Part shown: piece after piece, positions 31,994-42,270 of the stretch
How positions within the stretch are numbered: the stretch's first letter is position 1
How the letters are laid out: each line of letters opens with the position of its first letter
Source: Plenodomus lindquistii
Taxonomy: Eukaryota > Ascomycota > Dothideomycetes > Pleosporales > Leptosphaeriaceae
DNA length: 64,000 bases
Assembly: GCA_025504975.1 (NCBI GenBank)
Contig: JANUWI010000002.1
Coordinates: forward strand, 2,232,001-2,296,000
Reading direction: 5' to 3'
Made by a program: the position numbers and the translations under genes
Notes under the pieces: generated by a model
Told to the model about the DNA's origin: nothing
Seen by the model: only the letters and a program-made list of their open reading frames with translations
The model's database searches: none

Positions 31994-34697
31994 TTACTTC
32001 ATAGTCTGCACCAGCTCCCTATAAATCTTCTTCAAGTCCTTGACGTCACCCTCCAGCTCCTCCACCCTCTCCGTCTTCTCCCCCAACATCTCAAGCGTAG
32101 TCTGATACCGAACCTCCATCTCGCCCAACCTCTTTTCCAAATCCCCCACTTTTTCCTCCTGCTTCCTCTTGTCCTCTACTTCGCGCATCAGACTCACTAC
32201 TTCCTCGCGTGCCTCGTCTCGTTGGGCCGCTAGTCGATGCAATTCCTCCTTTGATGTGGCCTTCTCAGACTCTAGTCTCCGAACTGCAGCGCTCATGCGC
32301 TCCACGAGTTGGACAGAGGGCCCTGCGCCCACCGTAGACACGGAAATCATATCGTTAATCGTGCGATGTGGACTTGACATGTGCTCAAACGGATCGTCGT
32401 GGTCCATTGCGTGGATAGACGGTGTATCCATTGTCGCGCCTGCCACCGAACTCCCACCGTTCCCATTCATATACGACGCCAGACTCGACGGAATGGAATC
32501 CTGCCGCGACAGCGTACCGATATCTGGTGTGCGAACCTTTTGCTGGCTCGACTTTTGGCGCGAATTCGGGCGACGTACCGTTTCCTCAAACATGCGGTCC
32601 ATGGGCGAAAGGGGCATCTCTGATGTCCGTGACGCGGCACGGCGACTGTATATGCCCAGAGGATCGGGTGAGTGGCGTCGCTGCGACGTAGAGGGCGAGT
32701 CCGCGCGGAGGTGGACTGACTCGCTCAACAGTATTGGTGTTTGTATTTCTTGCTTCCACTTGATCTTCTCATCATTCAACTTTTGCTGGAACTCTGCTTC
32801 CCACACCTTCTTCTCGCGTTCAAGCTCCGCTCGCGCATCCTGTGCAGCCGTCTCCGCTTGACTGAGTCGAAATTGCAGTTTCTGCGCCGCAGACGTCTGT
32901 TCAGCAAGGCTGTGCTCGAACGCCCGTGCGCGCTCATTGATGGTCTCGAGCTCATCCTCTAGTCTTCTAGCTTTGGAGTTGACTTCTCTGGCTTTGCGGC
33001 GGACGTCAGATTCACGCTTTGCGGTTTCGTCGCGGTCTTTCTCCAGCGCAGCGACGCGTGATGTCAGGGTGGTTTCGATGCCTTGCCAATTTTCCGATGC
33101 AAGCGAGTATTGGCTCTGTAGCGTCTCGATCTGTCGGAGTAACTTGGCTTGCGAGTCGCCGGTAGCCGATGATGTTGCTTCTTCAGTACGACTGCGGAGG
33201 AGTTCGAGCTTGGATTCGAGATTCTACATTTCCTGTCAGTACTCGACCACATTTCTGTGAGTGAGGGGGACATACAGCAATCTCACCGCGCAGCTCGAGC
33301 TCAGCGACGTTCGCCTTCTCTTGTTGACTCTTTGCCTCGTCTCGAGCTGCTTGTATTTCGCGCTTTGCACGATCTTCGGCGAGCTTCTTCTCGATTCGGA
33401 GATTCTCAATGTCTTCCTTGAGTGATGCTGTTGCCCTCTTCTCTGCCTCTAACGCTCCCGTCTGTGCCCGCTTTTCCGCATCCTCTGCACGGGAGAGGGC
33501 GTCAGTAAGCTGTTTACGAAGTTCGGATATAGTCAGACCAGCCTCTTCCCGCTCAGCTCGTATCGACTCAATGTCTTTTTCGATCTTGGCCACAACCTTC
33601 AGCTTGTCTTGCGCTGCTTTTTCGGCAGCTTCTGCGCGCTTGGCCCGATCTGCCTGTTCCGTGATGCTCTTTTCCGCTTTGGCCAAGCGCTGCTTCAATG
33701 TTGTGATTTCCTTGTCCTGCTCCTGTGCCTTGGTGCGCATCTTCTTGATAGTTGCCATGTGCTTCATCTCGGTCTTGGACAGCTTCTGGCCTTCTTCCAT
33801 AAGTGCTGCGATTTGTATGTCTTTTTCTGCTAGCTTCTTGCCATCTGGCGTTGTCTCGCCATCCGTCGCAGCAGCTCTTGACGAAGACGCCAATTGCTCC
33901 GACAGATATGCGAGTTTGGACTGCAAGGCATCGATTCGCTCGAGGTGACTGTTCACTTCCTCGCGACTGTCCACGAGGGTCTGCTCATATGTAGTCTGCA
34001 GGAGCGCCAGCTCAGCCTCGACCTCTGCTGGATCTCGCGCGGACTGAGCCGCGGTCGCCGTGTCTAGAGAGGGTCGTGAGGGATCACTGTCGAGCGATTG
34101 GCGCGCAGGGGCAGCTTCTGGTACGAGAATAGAGGGTATAGACATGGTCGGTGTCGGAGTCGCGGAAGGCTGGTCTGCAACTGATGGCGCGACGGGGGGC
34201 GAGATTACCGGTGGTGAGGCCACTGCCGGTGAAGGCGTCTCTGCAGATGTCTGTGGGACAACGTCGCCCGCAACGTTGACTGCATTCTTGCTGTCCTCGG
34301 CTTGCACGGCTTGCACGGCCAGGGTGCCCTCGACGGCTACGTCAGAGGCTCTCGAGTCTGTACTGGTCCTCGTCGTGTCTGTGCCCTTGTTGACCGCCTT
34401 GGCCAGGCGGTCTTGTAACCGCGAGTTGGGCCGGCTGCGAGACGAGGTGCGTGCTGCTCCGTACAATCAGCTTCTGCATTGCCCATGTGCATGTGTGTGC
34501 CATGGTGAAGCTGGGTGCAACTCACGTGGCTCCGCCGCCAGCTTGCTCTCTGCCGGCGCGCTCTCGCCCGCCTCTTGTTTGGCAGCGGCCTCGGCTGCCC
34601 GCAGTCTCGCGCTGGCCTGGTCATCGTCGGCCAGGATGGTGTCGAGGCGCGACTCGAGGCCGGAAATGGCGCTGTTCCACCACTTCTTGCCGCTCAT
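31994..34697 (-). CDS. Golgin, TMF1/Sgm1 type
   Basis: Three exons, 34697-34526, 34453-33276 and 33223-31994, giving 859 residues. It begins MSGKKWWNSAISGLESRLD, an amphipathic N-terminus. A Pro/Ser-rich disordered stretch (about 70-170) follows, then a very long Glu/Lys/Ala-rich coiled coil. The C-terminal ~115 residues (VSLMREVEDKRKQEEKVG, EMEVRYQTTLEMLGEKTERV, LKKIYRELVQ) form the conserved TMF domain, which binds Rab6/Ypt6-type GTPases at the Golgi. The protein should tether vesicles at the trans-Golgi. The first intron's acceptor is a tandem GAGCAG, so two isoforms differing by one Ala are possible. It diverges from the amidase gene. Confidence 0.9.
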
Positions 34698-35322
34698 CTT
34701 GGGGCCGGCAGCATGCACTGGAGCGTCTTGTGATCACCGCGGAATCGACGGTATCCAGTGTGCATGCATGGCTCAATTGTGTGCGTGGTTGGAGCCGCCT
34801 TGCAACTGGACGTTTGGCGGGGAGTCGATGCCAGCTTGATCTAGAAGACGCCGTCCCACGGCCTGGTCTTCTCGAGACGCTTTATTGTATAGCGATGGTC
34901 TCTGCGGACTCGGAAGACGATAGCAATAGCCGTGCCCCAAAGAAGGCCATGAGTGGTTGTCGTGGCCTCAAGGGCAGCCACGCAAGCCATCAGCATGCAC
35001 GCGCCGAATCCCAGGGCCCGAGCGCCTGACGCAACCGCAACTCGCTCCGATCCATCACCTTGCGGGCAGCAACACGTCCACGTCCATGTCCAATGTGCTT
35101 TTAGAGCGCCTGTCATTAGTCATGACTACTCCATCGGGTCCTGACACCTGCACCACATCTCACCATGGCCATGGCTACCAGATTTGAACTAGCACTTCCT
35201 TCCACCTAGCGCGCCTGTCTTTTGTCGTGGCGAGGCGATTCCCTTGCCGTGTGTACTTAGTTGTTGGACATTGATCCTTCAATCCAATCCATCCAGCAGG
35301 AATCCCACCAACTTGCTCAAAA
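34698..35322. promoter_or_regulatory. Divergent promoter, golgin / Nit amidase
   Basis: A 625-bp spacer between outward-facing genes, mixed in composition, with no gene and no obvious TATA box. Confidence 0.5.
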
Positions 35323-36342
35323 TGCCTCTAGCTGTAAGTCGACCATCTGTACAAACAAATTACCCCATTGCGAGACCCCTGCAACATCCCTGCAGTGCCT
35401 TCAACACCGTGTCTCCCTACCAGCCCAGCGACTACCACACCCAAGACCCTACAACCTTTACAACATGACTCGACTTCTCTCTCCTAATTCCATCTCCAGG
35501 CAGTAGGCCAACTCCGCTCCACAGCCTCCCTCTCCCACAACCTCACCCAAGCTCAAACCCTTGTGCGCAAAGCCCACGCCGCTGGCGCACACGCCCTCTT
35601 CCTTCCCGAAGCAGCCGACTACCTAACCACCGGCTCTTCCTCCGGCCTCTGCAAGTCTGTCACCGACTCTGAATTCGTCCGCGGTCTGCAAAAGTCTGCC
35701 AAGGAATATGCTCTCCCCATCAATGTCGGCATCCACGAACCCGCCGACGGCGAAAAGGTCAAGAACACTCTAATCTGGATCGATGAGCATGGCGAAATTA
35801 CCCAACGCTACCAAAAACTCCACATGTTCGACGTCGAAATCAGCAATGGTCCCCAACTCAAGGAATCCAATGGTGTGGAGCGCGGCCCCTCGATCCTCTC
35901 ACCCTTCTCCACCCCCATTGGCCAACTTGGTCTGCAAATATGCTTCGACATGCGCTTTCCTGAACCTGGTATCGCCTTGCGAAATCGTGGTGCGCAGGTT
36001 ATTGCCTACCCCTCCGCCTTCACCACACCCACTGGCATTGCCGGGCACTGGCAGATTTTGCTTCGCGCTCGAGCACTCGAGACGCAGAGTTATATCATTG
36101 CCGCAGCGCAGGTAGGTATTCACGATGAAGAGGGTAAGCGGAGAAGCTATGGACACAGCATGATTATCGATCCGTGGGGGAAGATTGTTGCAGAGCTGGG
36201 AGGGGATGATAAGAGTGAAGGGGCTGAGTGGGACGATGAGTGCGAGATTGCGGTTGCAGAGATTGATCTGAACTATGTGGACAAGGTGAGGGGGCAGATA
36301 CCGCTGAAGAGAAGGACGGATGTGTATGCTGAGCTTGCATGA
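35323..36342 (+). CDS. Nitrilase-family omega-amidase (Nit2/Nit3 type)
   Basis: Two exons. The first is only 12 bp (35323-35334, MPLA); a 165-bp intron (GTAAGT...CTCCAG) precedes 35500-36342, giving 284 residues. It is a carbon-nitrogen hydrolase with the Glu-Lys-Cys triad at E41 (LPEAAD), K110 (QKLHMFD) and C152 (GLQICFDMRFPE), almost the same positions as in human NIT2. The family hydrolyses alpha-ketoglutaramate and related omega-amides, or deaminated glutathione, as metabolite repair in cytosol and mitochondria. The IAGHWQILLRARALE and SYGHSMIIDPWG blocks are also conserved. The tiny first exon would be missed by single-exon gene calling. The choice between the Nit1 and Nit2 roles is not settled by sequence. 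Confidence 0.93.
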
Positions 36343-36449
36343 TGCTGTCGAGTCAAGCAAATGTGAGGAGAAGCAAAATGGCAAGTACTGCCCAGGTTAC
36401 TACTGGTGCTAGGAAAATAGACTTTAAGCAAGAACTTCAACCCGACTCT

Positions 36450-37492
36450 CTACTCGCAAAGACGACCCCCGTCTTTTACATCGAGACCCTGTAGTAATTT
36501 GGCCTTCCCCTCAAGATTCAGATACGCAAGCGAATGTGCCTTGTCATCCGTCACCGTCTCCACCCTCGACCTCACTTCCCCCATGTCGCATCCCATCCTC
36601 TCACTCAACGTCTCCAACAACGTCGTAAACAGACTTCTCTCCTTGCCCTCCCTCTGTGGTCCCTGTGTTCTAGGTGGTTCAAACTCCCCCTTTCCTGTAC
36701 CCCAACACGGCCACTCCCAGTCCAGAGTACCGTGATCGTGATAAGTGTTTAGCAGTGTGGTTTCTGCATTACTTGTGTGGTGGTGGAATAGCATGTCCGA
36801 AATGAATCCTGGCCCGTGGTTCAGCGCCGCTTCCGCATAGCAGAATTCCAGCTCGTTCCGTAGAGAGAGCTGGTTGGCGTCCATGAAACGTCCGTATGTG
36901 CGTTGATTGATCCAGCCTGAGCCGTGGTAGCGCGCCGAGAGCGTAGCGTGGTGGAGTGCGAGGTACATTGCTATCAGGGGGTCGCGGCTTAGTGCTTTGA
37001 CGTGGGATAGCCTGGCGGGTTGAGTATCTGCATTTACGTTAGCATGAGAGAACAATCTTGAGAGCAAATAGGGCTGAACAGACCCAAGGAAGTAAGCCGG
37101 CACAGCAAAAACAACCCCGCATTGACCAAAGAGATATTATGCTGTTCCACTGCGCAACAATTCTTACTCGAGGACAACGCGTCCATGACATCGTCCACAA
37201 TGTCATACTTCCTGACGCATTGGGCCAGCCACCAAAGACTCAGTGCCTCGTCGGCGCATGGGAAGTCTGTTTGTGCATGACGAAGCTCTTTCTTGAGAAA
37301 GGCTTTGGTGGTGGAGCGCTCATAGGTCTTGATTAGTTTCCGAAGACGAGGGTGTGCGCAGCGAAGAGTTGTAATTAGGTTGCCGTCGCCAAATGGGAGG
37401 AAGTGGATGGTTTTGAGAACTAACTCTGGTGGTATCTGGGGGGAAGTGAGGAAGTGGCAGTATGTTGATGGGGACAGAGCAGTCGAAGCCAT
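36450..37492 (-). CDS. F-box-like protein of unknown function
   Basis: Two exons, 37492-37168 and 37027-36450, with a 140-bp intron (donor GTAAGA, branch GCTAAC, acceptor ATGCAG), giving 300 residues. I chose this intron because the branch site is canonical and the reading frame is kept; reading through the donor instead reaches a stop after the branch site. Residues about 17-45 (PQIPPELVLKTIHFLPFGDG) resemble the start of an F-box, followed by basic helices (LRKLIKTYERSTTKAFLKKEL). The rest is helical, with Trp and His residues (YHDHGTLDWEWPCWG), and has no domain I recognise. If it is an F-box protein it would recruit substrates to an SCF ubiquitin ligase, but that is a weak inference. It is convergent with the amidase gene, 107 bp away. 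Confidence 0.72.
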
Positions 37493-38333
37493 TCTTGACT
37501 GATCAGAGAGTGCTGCCAGTAATGAATGTTTCTGATGAGATGCGTGGTATGTGCTGTAGCTTGTGAGAAGAGCAGAGAGGCTTGGAGAGGGGAACGGGAA
37601 GAGATAAGAAGAATAGTGGCTGGTGTTGCTTTGACAGGCAAGAGCGGTGATGTTGCGACTTATAGCCTTGAGAAGGACCACAGAATATAGGTGTGAAAAC
37701 ACCGCGTACGATGGCGACTTGTTACCGTCAAGTACACACCCACATCACTATGTGAAGACCATGATGGATAACAGATTAGCACCATGATGGCGGATGCCTA
37801 TTGCAGTTGGGCATTCAGGAAAAGGGTGTCATGATCGCGGTCACGTTCGCCTAGTCTGCAGCAAACGGCTACTGATTATTCCATGGATTTGTCTGTGTCG
37901 TGAACGAGACCTGCTTGTACGCGCGTGTTGGTGCGAACGCAGACGATGCATTGAATGTTGACTGTTGGTGGTGGCCGGGGGCGTTGCTCCATTTGCGTCC
38001 ACGTGCCTCCTAATTCGAGCCTTGATCAATGATCGTGTTAAAGAAAGCGAGGTTTACTGCGTGATTGTTGAGCTGGGTACGGTAAGATGTACGATTGCAG
38101 AGCGCTGTATAGACGCGTCGAAGGTGAAGCTTGCATGCCCCACGCATACCCCACGTCATTTTACTTAGTATGTTCACGAGAACCAAATGCTCTTGCGAGG
38201 TAATACCGATTGAACATTTTGAGTATTGAATTATGAATATTGAATATGATTCGTTTGTACAATCTAAGCCTAGACCTGGGGTATCATATAAACTCCACAA
38301 ATGCAATGCTATCTTCTCTCTTTGACTGTGCCA
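37493..38333. other. Intergenic
   Basis: An 841-bp spacer carrying the promoter and leader of the F-box-like gene and the 3' flank of the gankyrin gene, both on the minus strand. No gene seen. Confidence 0.5.
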
Positions 38334-39102
38334 CTACTCCAAATCGATGCCTTCCCTTTCAGCAGCTTGCACAATGAACTTTCGTGTCTTGGCGTCTGGC
38401 GCGAGATCCAGTGGTACATGATCGTCTCTGTCCTTCTTGGAGAAGTCTGCGCCCCGGGTCAACAGCAACAGCGCTGCATCGCCGTGGCCTTCACTCATGG
38501 CATGATGTAACGCTGTCATGCCGTCCATGTCGGTAGCATCGAGCGGACTCTTGGCATCGAGCAGCGTCTTCATCATGGGCACGCTCCCTACTGCCGCTGC
38601 ACGGTGTAGGGGCAGCTGTCCACGCTTGTCTTTAATCCGGGCCGAGGCTGGTGGCTTCTGCGCGATGAGGGTTCGCGCAATGTCGAGGTTGATTTTGGAG
38701 GCGCAAAAGTGCAGGGCAGTCTGCCCGCTGTTGTTCTTCGCGTTGACATCGGCGTCTTTGCTCAGCAACAGGTCGACGATTTGCTCCGCGTCTTTCCGTG
38801 AACAGGCCATCATCAATGGTGTCCAGCCCGAGCCATCGGCCACATCGGGATCGAACGACTTTATCTGGACGAGTGTCTGTACAATGGGCAGATGATTATA
38901 GGACACTGCCCAATGGATAGGGAGGCGCTCGTCAGGGTCGCGAAGGGTTGCGAGCTTGGGGTTCGCGGCCAGGAGGGAGTCGACTCTGGACACTGCGAGG
39001 ACGTCAGCCATGTCATCCTGTTCAGCACGAGTCTGGAAGTAGCCTACCTTGGCCCTCGCGACAGGCTTCGTGAATGGCGTACTTGGCCCTGTGTTCGTCC
39101 AT
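38334..39102 (-). CDS. NAS6: 26S proteasome assembly chaperone, gankyrin/Nas6
   Basis: Two exons, 39102-39048 and 38992-38334, with a 55-bp intron (GTAGGC...CTCGCAG), giving 237 residues. It is built almost wholly of ankyrin repeats: RLPIHWAVSYNHLPIVQ, GWTPLMMACSRKDAEQIVDLL, GQTALHFCASKINLDIA, GQLPLHRAAAVGSVPMM, GMTALHHAMSEGHGDAALLL and a capping HVPLDLAPD unit. The length and the IHWAVSYNH repeat match PSMD10 (gankyrin) and yeast Nas6, which bind the C-domain of Rpt3 and guide assembly of the 19S base. The N-terminal MDEHRAKYAIHEACREGQ helix pair is restored by the splice. It diverges from the GH3 gene. Confidence 0.88.
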
Positions 39103-39671
39103 GGCGAGTGCAGCATGTGTTGCTTCATTTGCAGTCAACTTGCGCCAGTCTAGAGTACGAGTACAAGTGTCAGAGTACATGCTGCCCCGCCGCGGTCCAC
39201 TCCCGATTGGCCACCATCTCTCTGATCTCATCACCTTTTTCCAGAACACAGGCACAGCCAACACTTGAGGGCAAGCTAGAGTATCAAACCAGGCGGTTTC
39301 CATCACGTGCACAGCACCCCACTGTGCTCACTCATCCGATAACACACCACTGCAGAGCCACAGCATCCCAAAGTCCTGGCCGATCCCGGAACTCTCGACC
39401 GAACCCAAGTCCTTGGGGTAACTTCGGCTGCCACTCTTTCCCCACATTACATCATCCAGCAACGTCTCTCCATCACGACTGCTCGTCGACATGCGGGGAA
39501 CGGGTGAGGATGGCGGCTTCACCAGGGGGGGGATCTTGTGACGGGACCAAGTTTCTGTAGACTGCTGAATGCGGGTTCGGCTTCATTGTCGCAGTCAAGG
39601 GTATAAAGAGTGCGCTGCTGCTCAAAGCACTGCGCAGTGTACGAAGGTTTTCCGAGGGCAATACAAGAAGC
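39103..39671. promoter_or_regulatory. Divergent promoter, Nas6 / GH3 beta-glucosidase
   Basis: A 569-bp spacer. A CACGTG E-box lies at 39304-39309. A TATAAA at 39603-39608 sits about 65 bp before the GH3 start codon, on the correct strand, and is the best core-promoter candidate in the window. Confidence 0.6.
39603..39608 (+). promoter_or_regulatory. TATA box of the GH3 gene
   Basis: TATAAA about 65 bp upstream of the ATG at 39672. A TATA-type promoter fits an inducible secreted enzyme; nearby housekeeping genes show none. Confidence 0.6.
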
Positions 39672-42132
39672 ATGAAGTATCCTTCAAGCTTTCTTGCAGT
39701 CTTGGCTGCTGTTGCGCCAACACCTGCTGCTTCTCAAGGCTATACAAATAAATCTGAAGTACCACTATATGGATCGAGTCCGCCTATCTATCCTTCTCGT
39801 AAGCAGAGCCCTCGGCATCCTTGGCAACATCCTCCATACTAAGTCAATGTAGCATCCGGAAACGGCTCAACTTCCACCTCATGGGCAGCAGCTTACGCTC
39901 GTGCCAAAGCAATCGTTTCCCAGTTGACGCTTGAGGAGAAGTCCAACCTTACCCACGGTGTAACAGGACCATGCGTGGGCCAGACCGGTGCCGTTCCTCG
40001 CATCAATATTCCAGAACTATGTTTCGCAGACGCGCCAGCAGGTGTGCGTGGCCAAGAATTCGTCTCGTCCTTTCCAGCAGGCATCCATCTCGGCGCAACG
40101 TTTGACCAAAAATTGATGCTGAAATATGGTCAAGCTCTTGGAAGAGAGTACCGTGGTAAAGGAATACACGTAGCACTAGGGCCCTTCATAGGACCAATCG
40201 GACGTGTGGTAAGAGGAGGAAGGAATTGGGAAGGGCTGGGAGCCGATCCGTACATCAATGGTGTTGGCGGCGGACTATTGACCAAGGGCATCCAGGAAGC
40301 GGGTGTGATCTCTACACCGAAGGTGGGAATAGGGTAGCATGAGTAATGGCCATCTGCTGACCATATAGTAGCACTGGCTGTTCCAAGAACAAGAGTACCG
40401 ACGACGACCAGGCGATGAAGGCGAGGCCGTCTCCTCAAACGTAGATGATCGCACCGCACATGAGTTGTATGCATGGCCATTCATGGATTCCCTCCGCGAA
40501 GGTGCCGGCTCACTTATGTGCTCGTACCAGAGAGCCAACAACTCCTATGGATGCCAAAACTCGAAGTTGCTGAATGGAATTTTGAAGACGGAGTTAGGCT
40601 ACGAAGGCTTCGTGGTGAGTGAATCTCTGATAGCTAGTTCTTCAATCACTGCACACTAACGATCATAGGTATCAGATTGGGATGCCCAGCATGCCGGTGT
40701 TGCTTCTGCCAACGCTGGTCTCGACGTCGTCATGCCTGTGGCGAAGTTCTGGGGCGACAACCTCACCGAAGCTGTCACCAATGGTTCTGTCACGACGGAG
40801 AGATTGGACGACATGAACACTAGATTACTCGCAGCCTTCTACTATCTCAACCAGGACGAAGAGTTTCCAGAGAACAGGGTATACCCTTACAACGTTGAAC
40901 ATCCAATTGTGGACGTACGTGAGGACCATGATGCTTTGATCCGGGAGATTGGAGCGGCCGGTACCGTCCTAGTCAAGAACGTCAACAACACCCTCCCTCT
41001 CAATCACCCTCGTTTTCTCAACATCTATGGCTACGACGCCGAAGTCAAGGGTACCCCTTGGAACAACGCGGCCCGCTTCGGCGGCGGGTACGAAGAGAAT
41101 TGGGGCTGGAACACGCTGAACGGAACTCTCGTTACTGCCGGAGGCTCCGGCTCCAGTACACCTCCTTACGTGATCAGTCCATTCAAAGCCATCCAAGACC
41201 GCGTTATCGCAGACCGAGGAACGCTTCGTTGGGACTTTGATGGCATCAACCCGACCGTCTACGCAAACGCCGACGCATCTCTCGTCTTCATCAACGCCTA
41301 TGCCTCGGAATCCTTCGACCGTCTCACGCTCACAGACTCGTTCTCTGACCAGCTCGTTCTGAACGTCGCAACAAACAGCTCCAACACTATCGTCGTGATT
41401 CACAACGCTGGTATCCGCACAGTTGACGCCTGGATTGACCACCCTAACATTACCGCTGTCATCTTCGCCGGCGTGCCCGGCCAGGAAAGCGGCCACGCCA
41501 TTGCCGATATACTTTACGGCGACGTGAACCCCAGCGGGCGTCTCCCATTCACCATCGCACACAAAGAAGAAGATTATGGCACATTGCTCAACTCCACAGT
41601 CGATGACGAAAACCGCGCATTTCCACAATCAGACTTCACAGAGGGCTTGTACATCGACTACCGCGCCTTCGACGCGCGCAACATTACGCCTCGATATGAG
41701 TTTGGATACGGACTGTCATACACTACATTTTCCTATTCTGATCTCCGCATTTCTGCCGCAGCTAACGCAAGTATCTCGCCGTTCCCCTCGCCATCTACAC
41801 CGATCGTGCAAGGCGGTCACCCTGAACTCTGGGAGACGCTGTACACTGTGACAATTAATGTCACAAATACAGGTTCGCTGCCTGGCCGCGAAGTCGCGCA
41901 ACTATATCTCGGAATCCAGAATGCGCCGGTGAAGCAGCTGCGAGGGTTCACACGTACGGAAATCCTACAAGAGGGTGAGAGTACGGAAGTCGAGTTCATT
42001 CTGCAGAGGAGAGATTTGAGTGTATGGAATGTGCATGCTCAGACGTGGGAGGTGCAGAGAGGACGGTATGCAGTTTGGGTGGGAGCAAGTAGTAGAGATG
42101 CGAAGTTGGAGGGAGCAATTGTTGTTAAGTAA
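39672..42132 (+). CDS. Secreted GH3 beta-glucosidase
   Basis: Four exons, 39672-39798, 39853-40322, 40372-40614 and 40669-42132, with introns of 49-54 bp, giving 767 residues. It starts with a signal peptide (MKYPSSFLAVLAAVAPTPAA). The GH3 N-domain includes LTLEEKSNLTHGVTGPCVGQ, ALGPFIGPIGR and the KHW block. The catalytic nucleophile is D283 in VSDWDAQHAG, exactly at the start of exon 4. The C-domain (GTVLVKNVNNTLPL; GVPGQESGHAIADILYGD; PSGRLPFTI) and a fibronectin-III-like tail (FGYGLSYTTFSYSDLR; VTNTGSLPGREVAQLYL) complete a full-length enzyme. It hydrolyses cellobiose or other beta-glucosides outside the cell. Many N-glycosylation sequons are present. The third exon has a tandem TAGTAG acceptor. 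Confidence 0.95.
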
Positions 42133-42270
42133 GCAAAAGAGTACGATTGATTCATTGTGTGCATTTAAGCATTGATAAGTACATTTTCATACCATGACGC
42201 AACTAGCGCTCGTTAATTAACGCTTGTAGCGCTGAGACGCCGAACACCGTACTGATCCTCCGTAACGTAA
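42133..42270. other. Short convergent spacer
   Basis: 138 bp between the stop codons of the GH3 gene and the GDE1-like gene; 3'UTRs only. Confidence 0.6.

Noticed and set aside
40969..41628. Long open frame (219 codons) on the minus strand inside the GH3 gene
   Set aside because: It lies wholly antisense to the strongly conserved GH3 C-domain and its translation has no domain; it is a codon-bias shadow.
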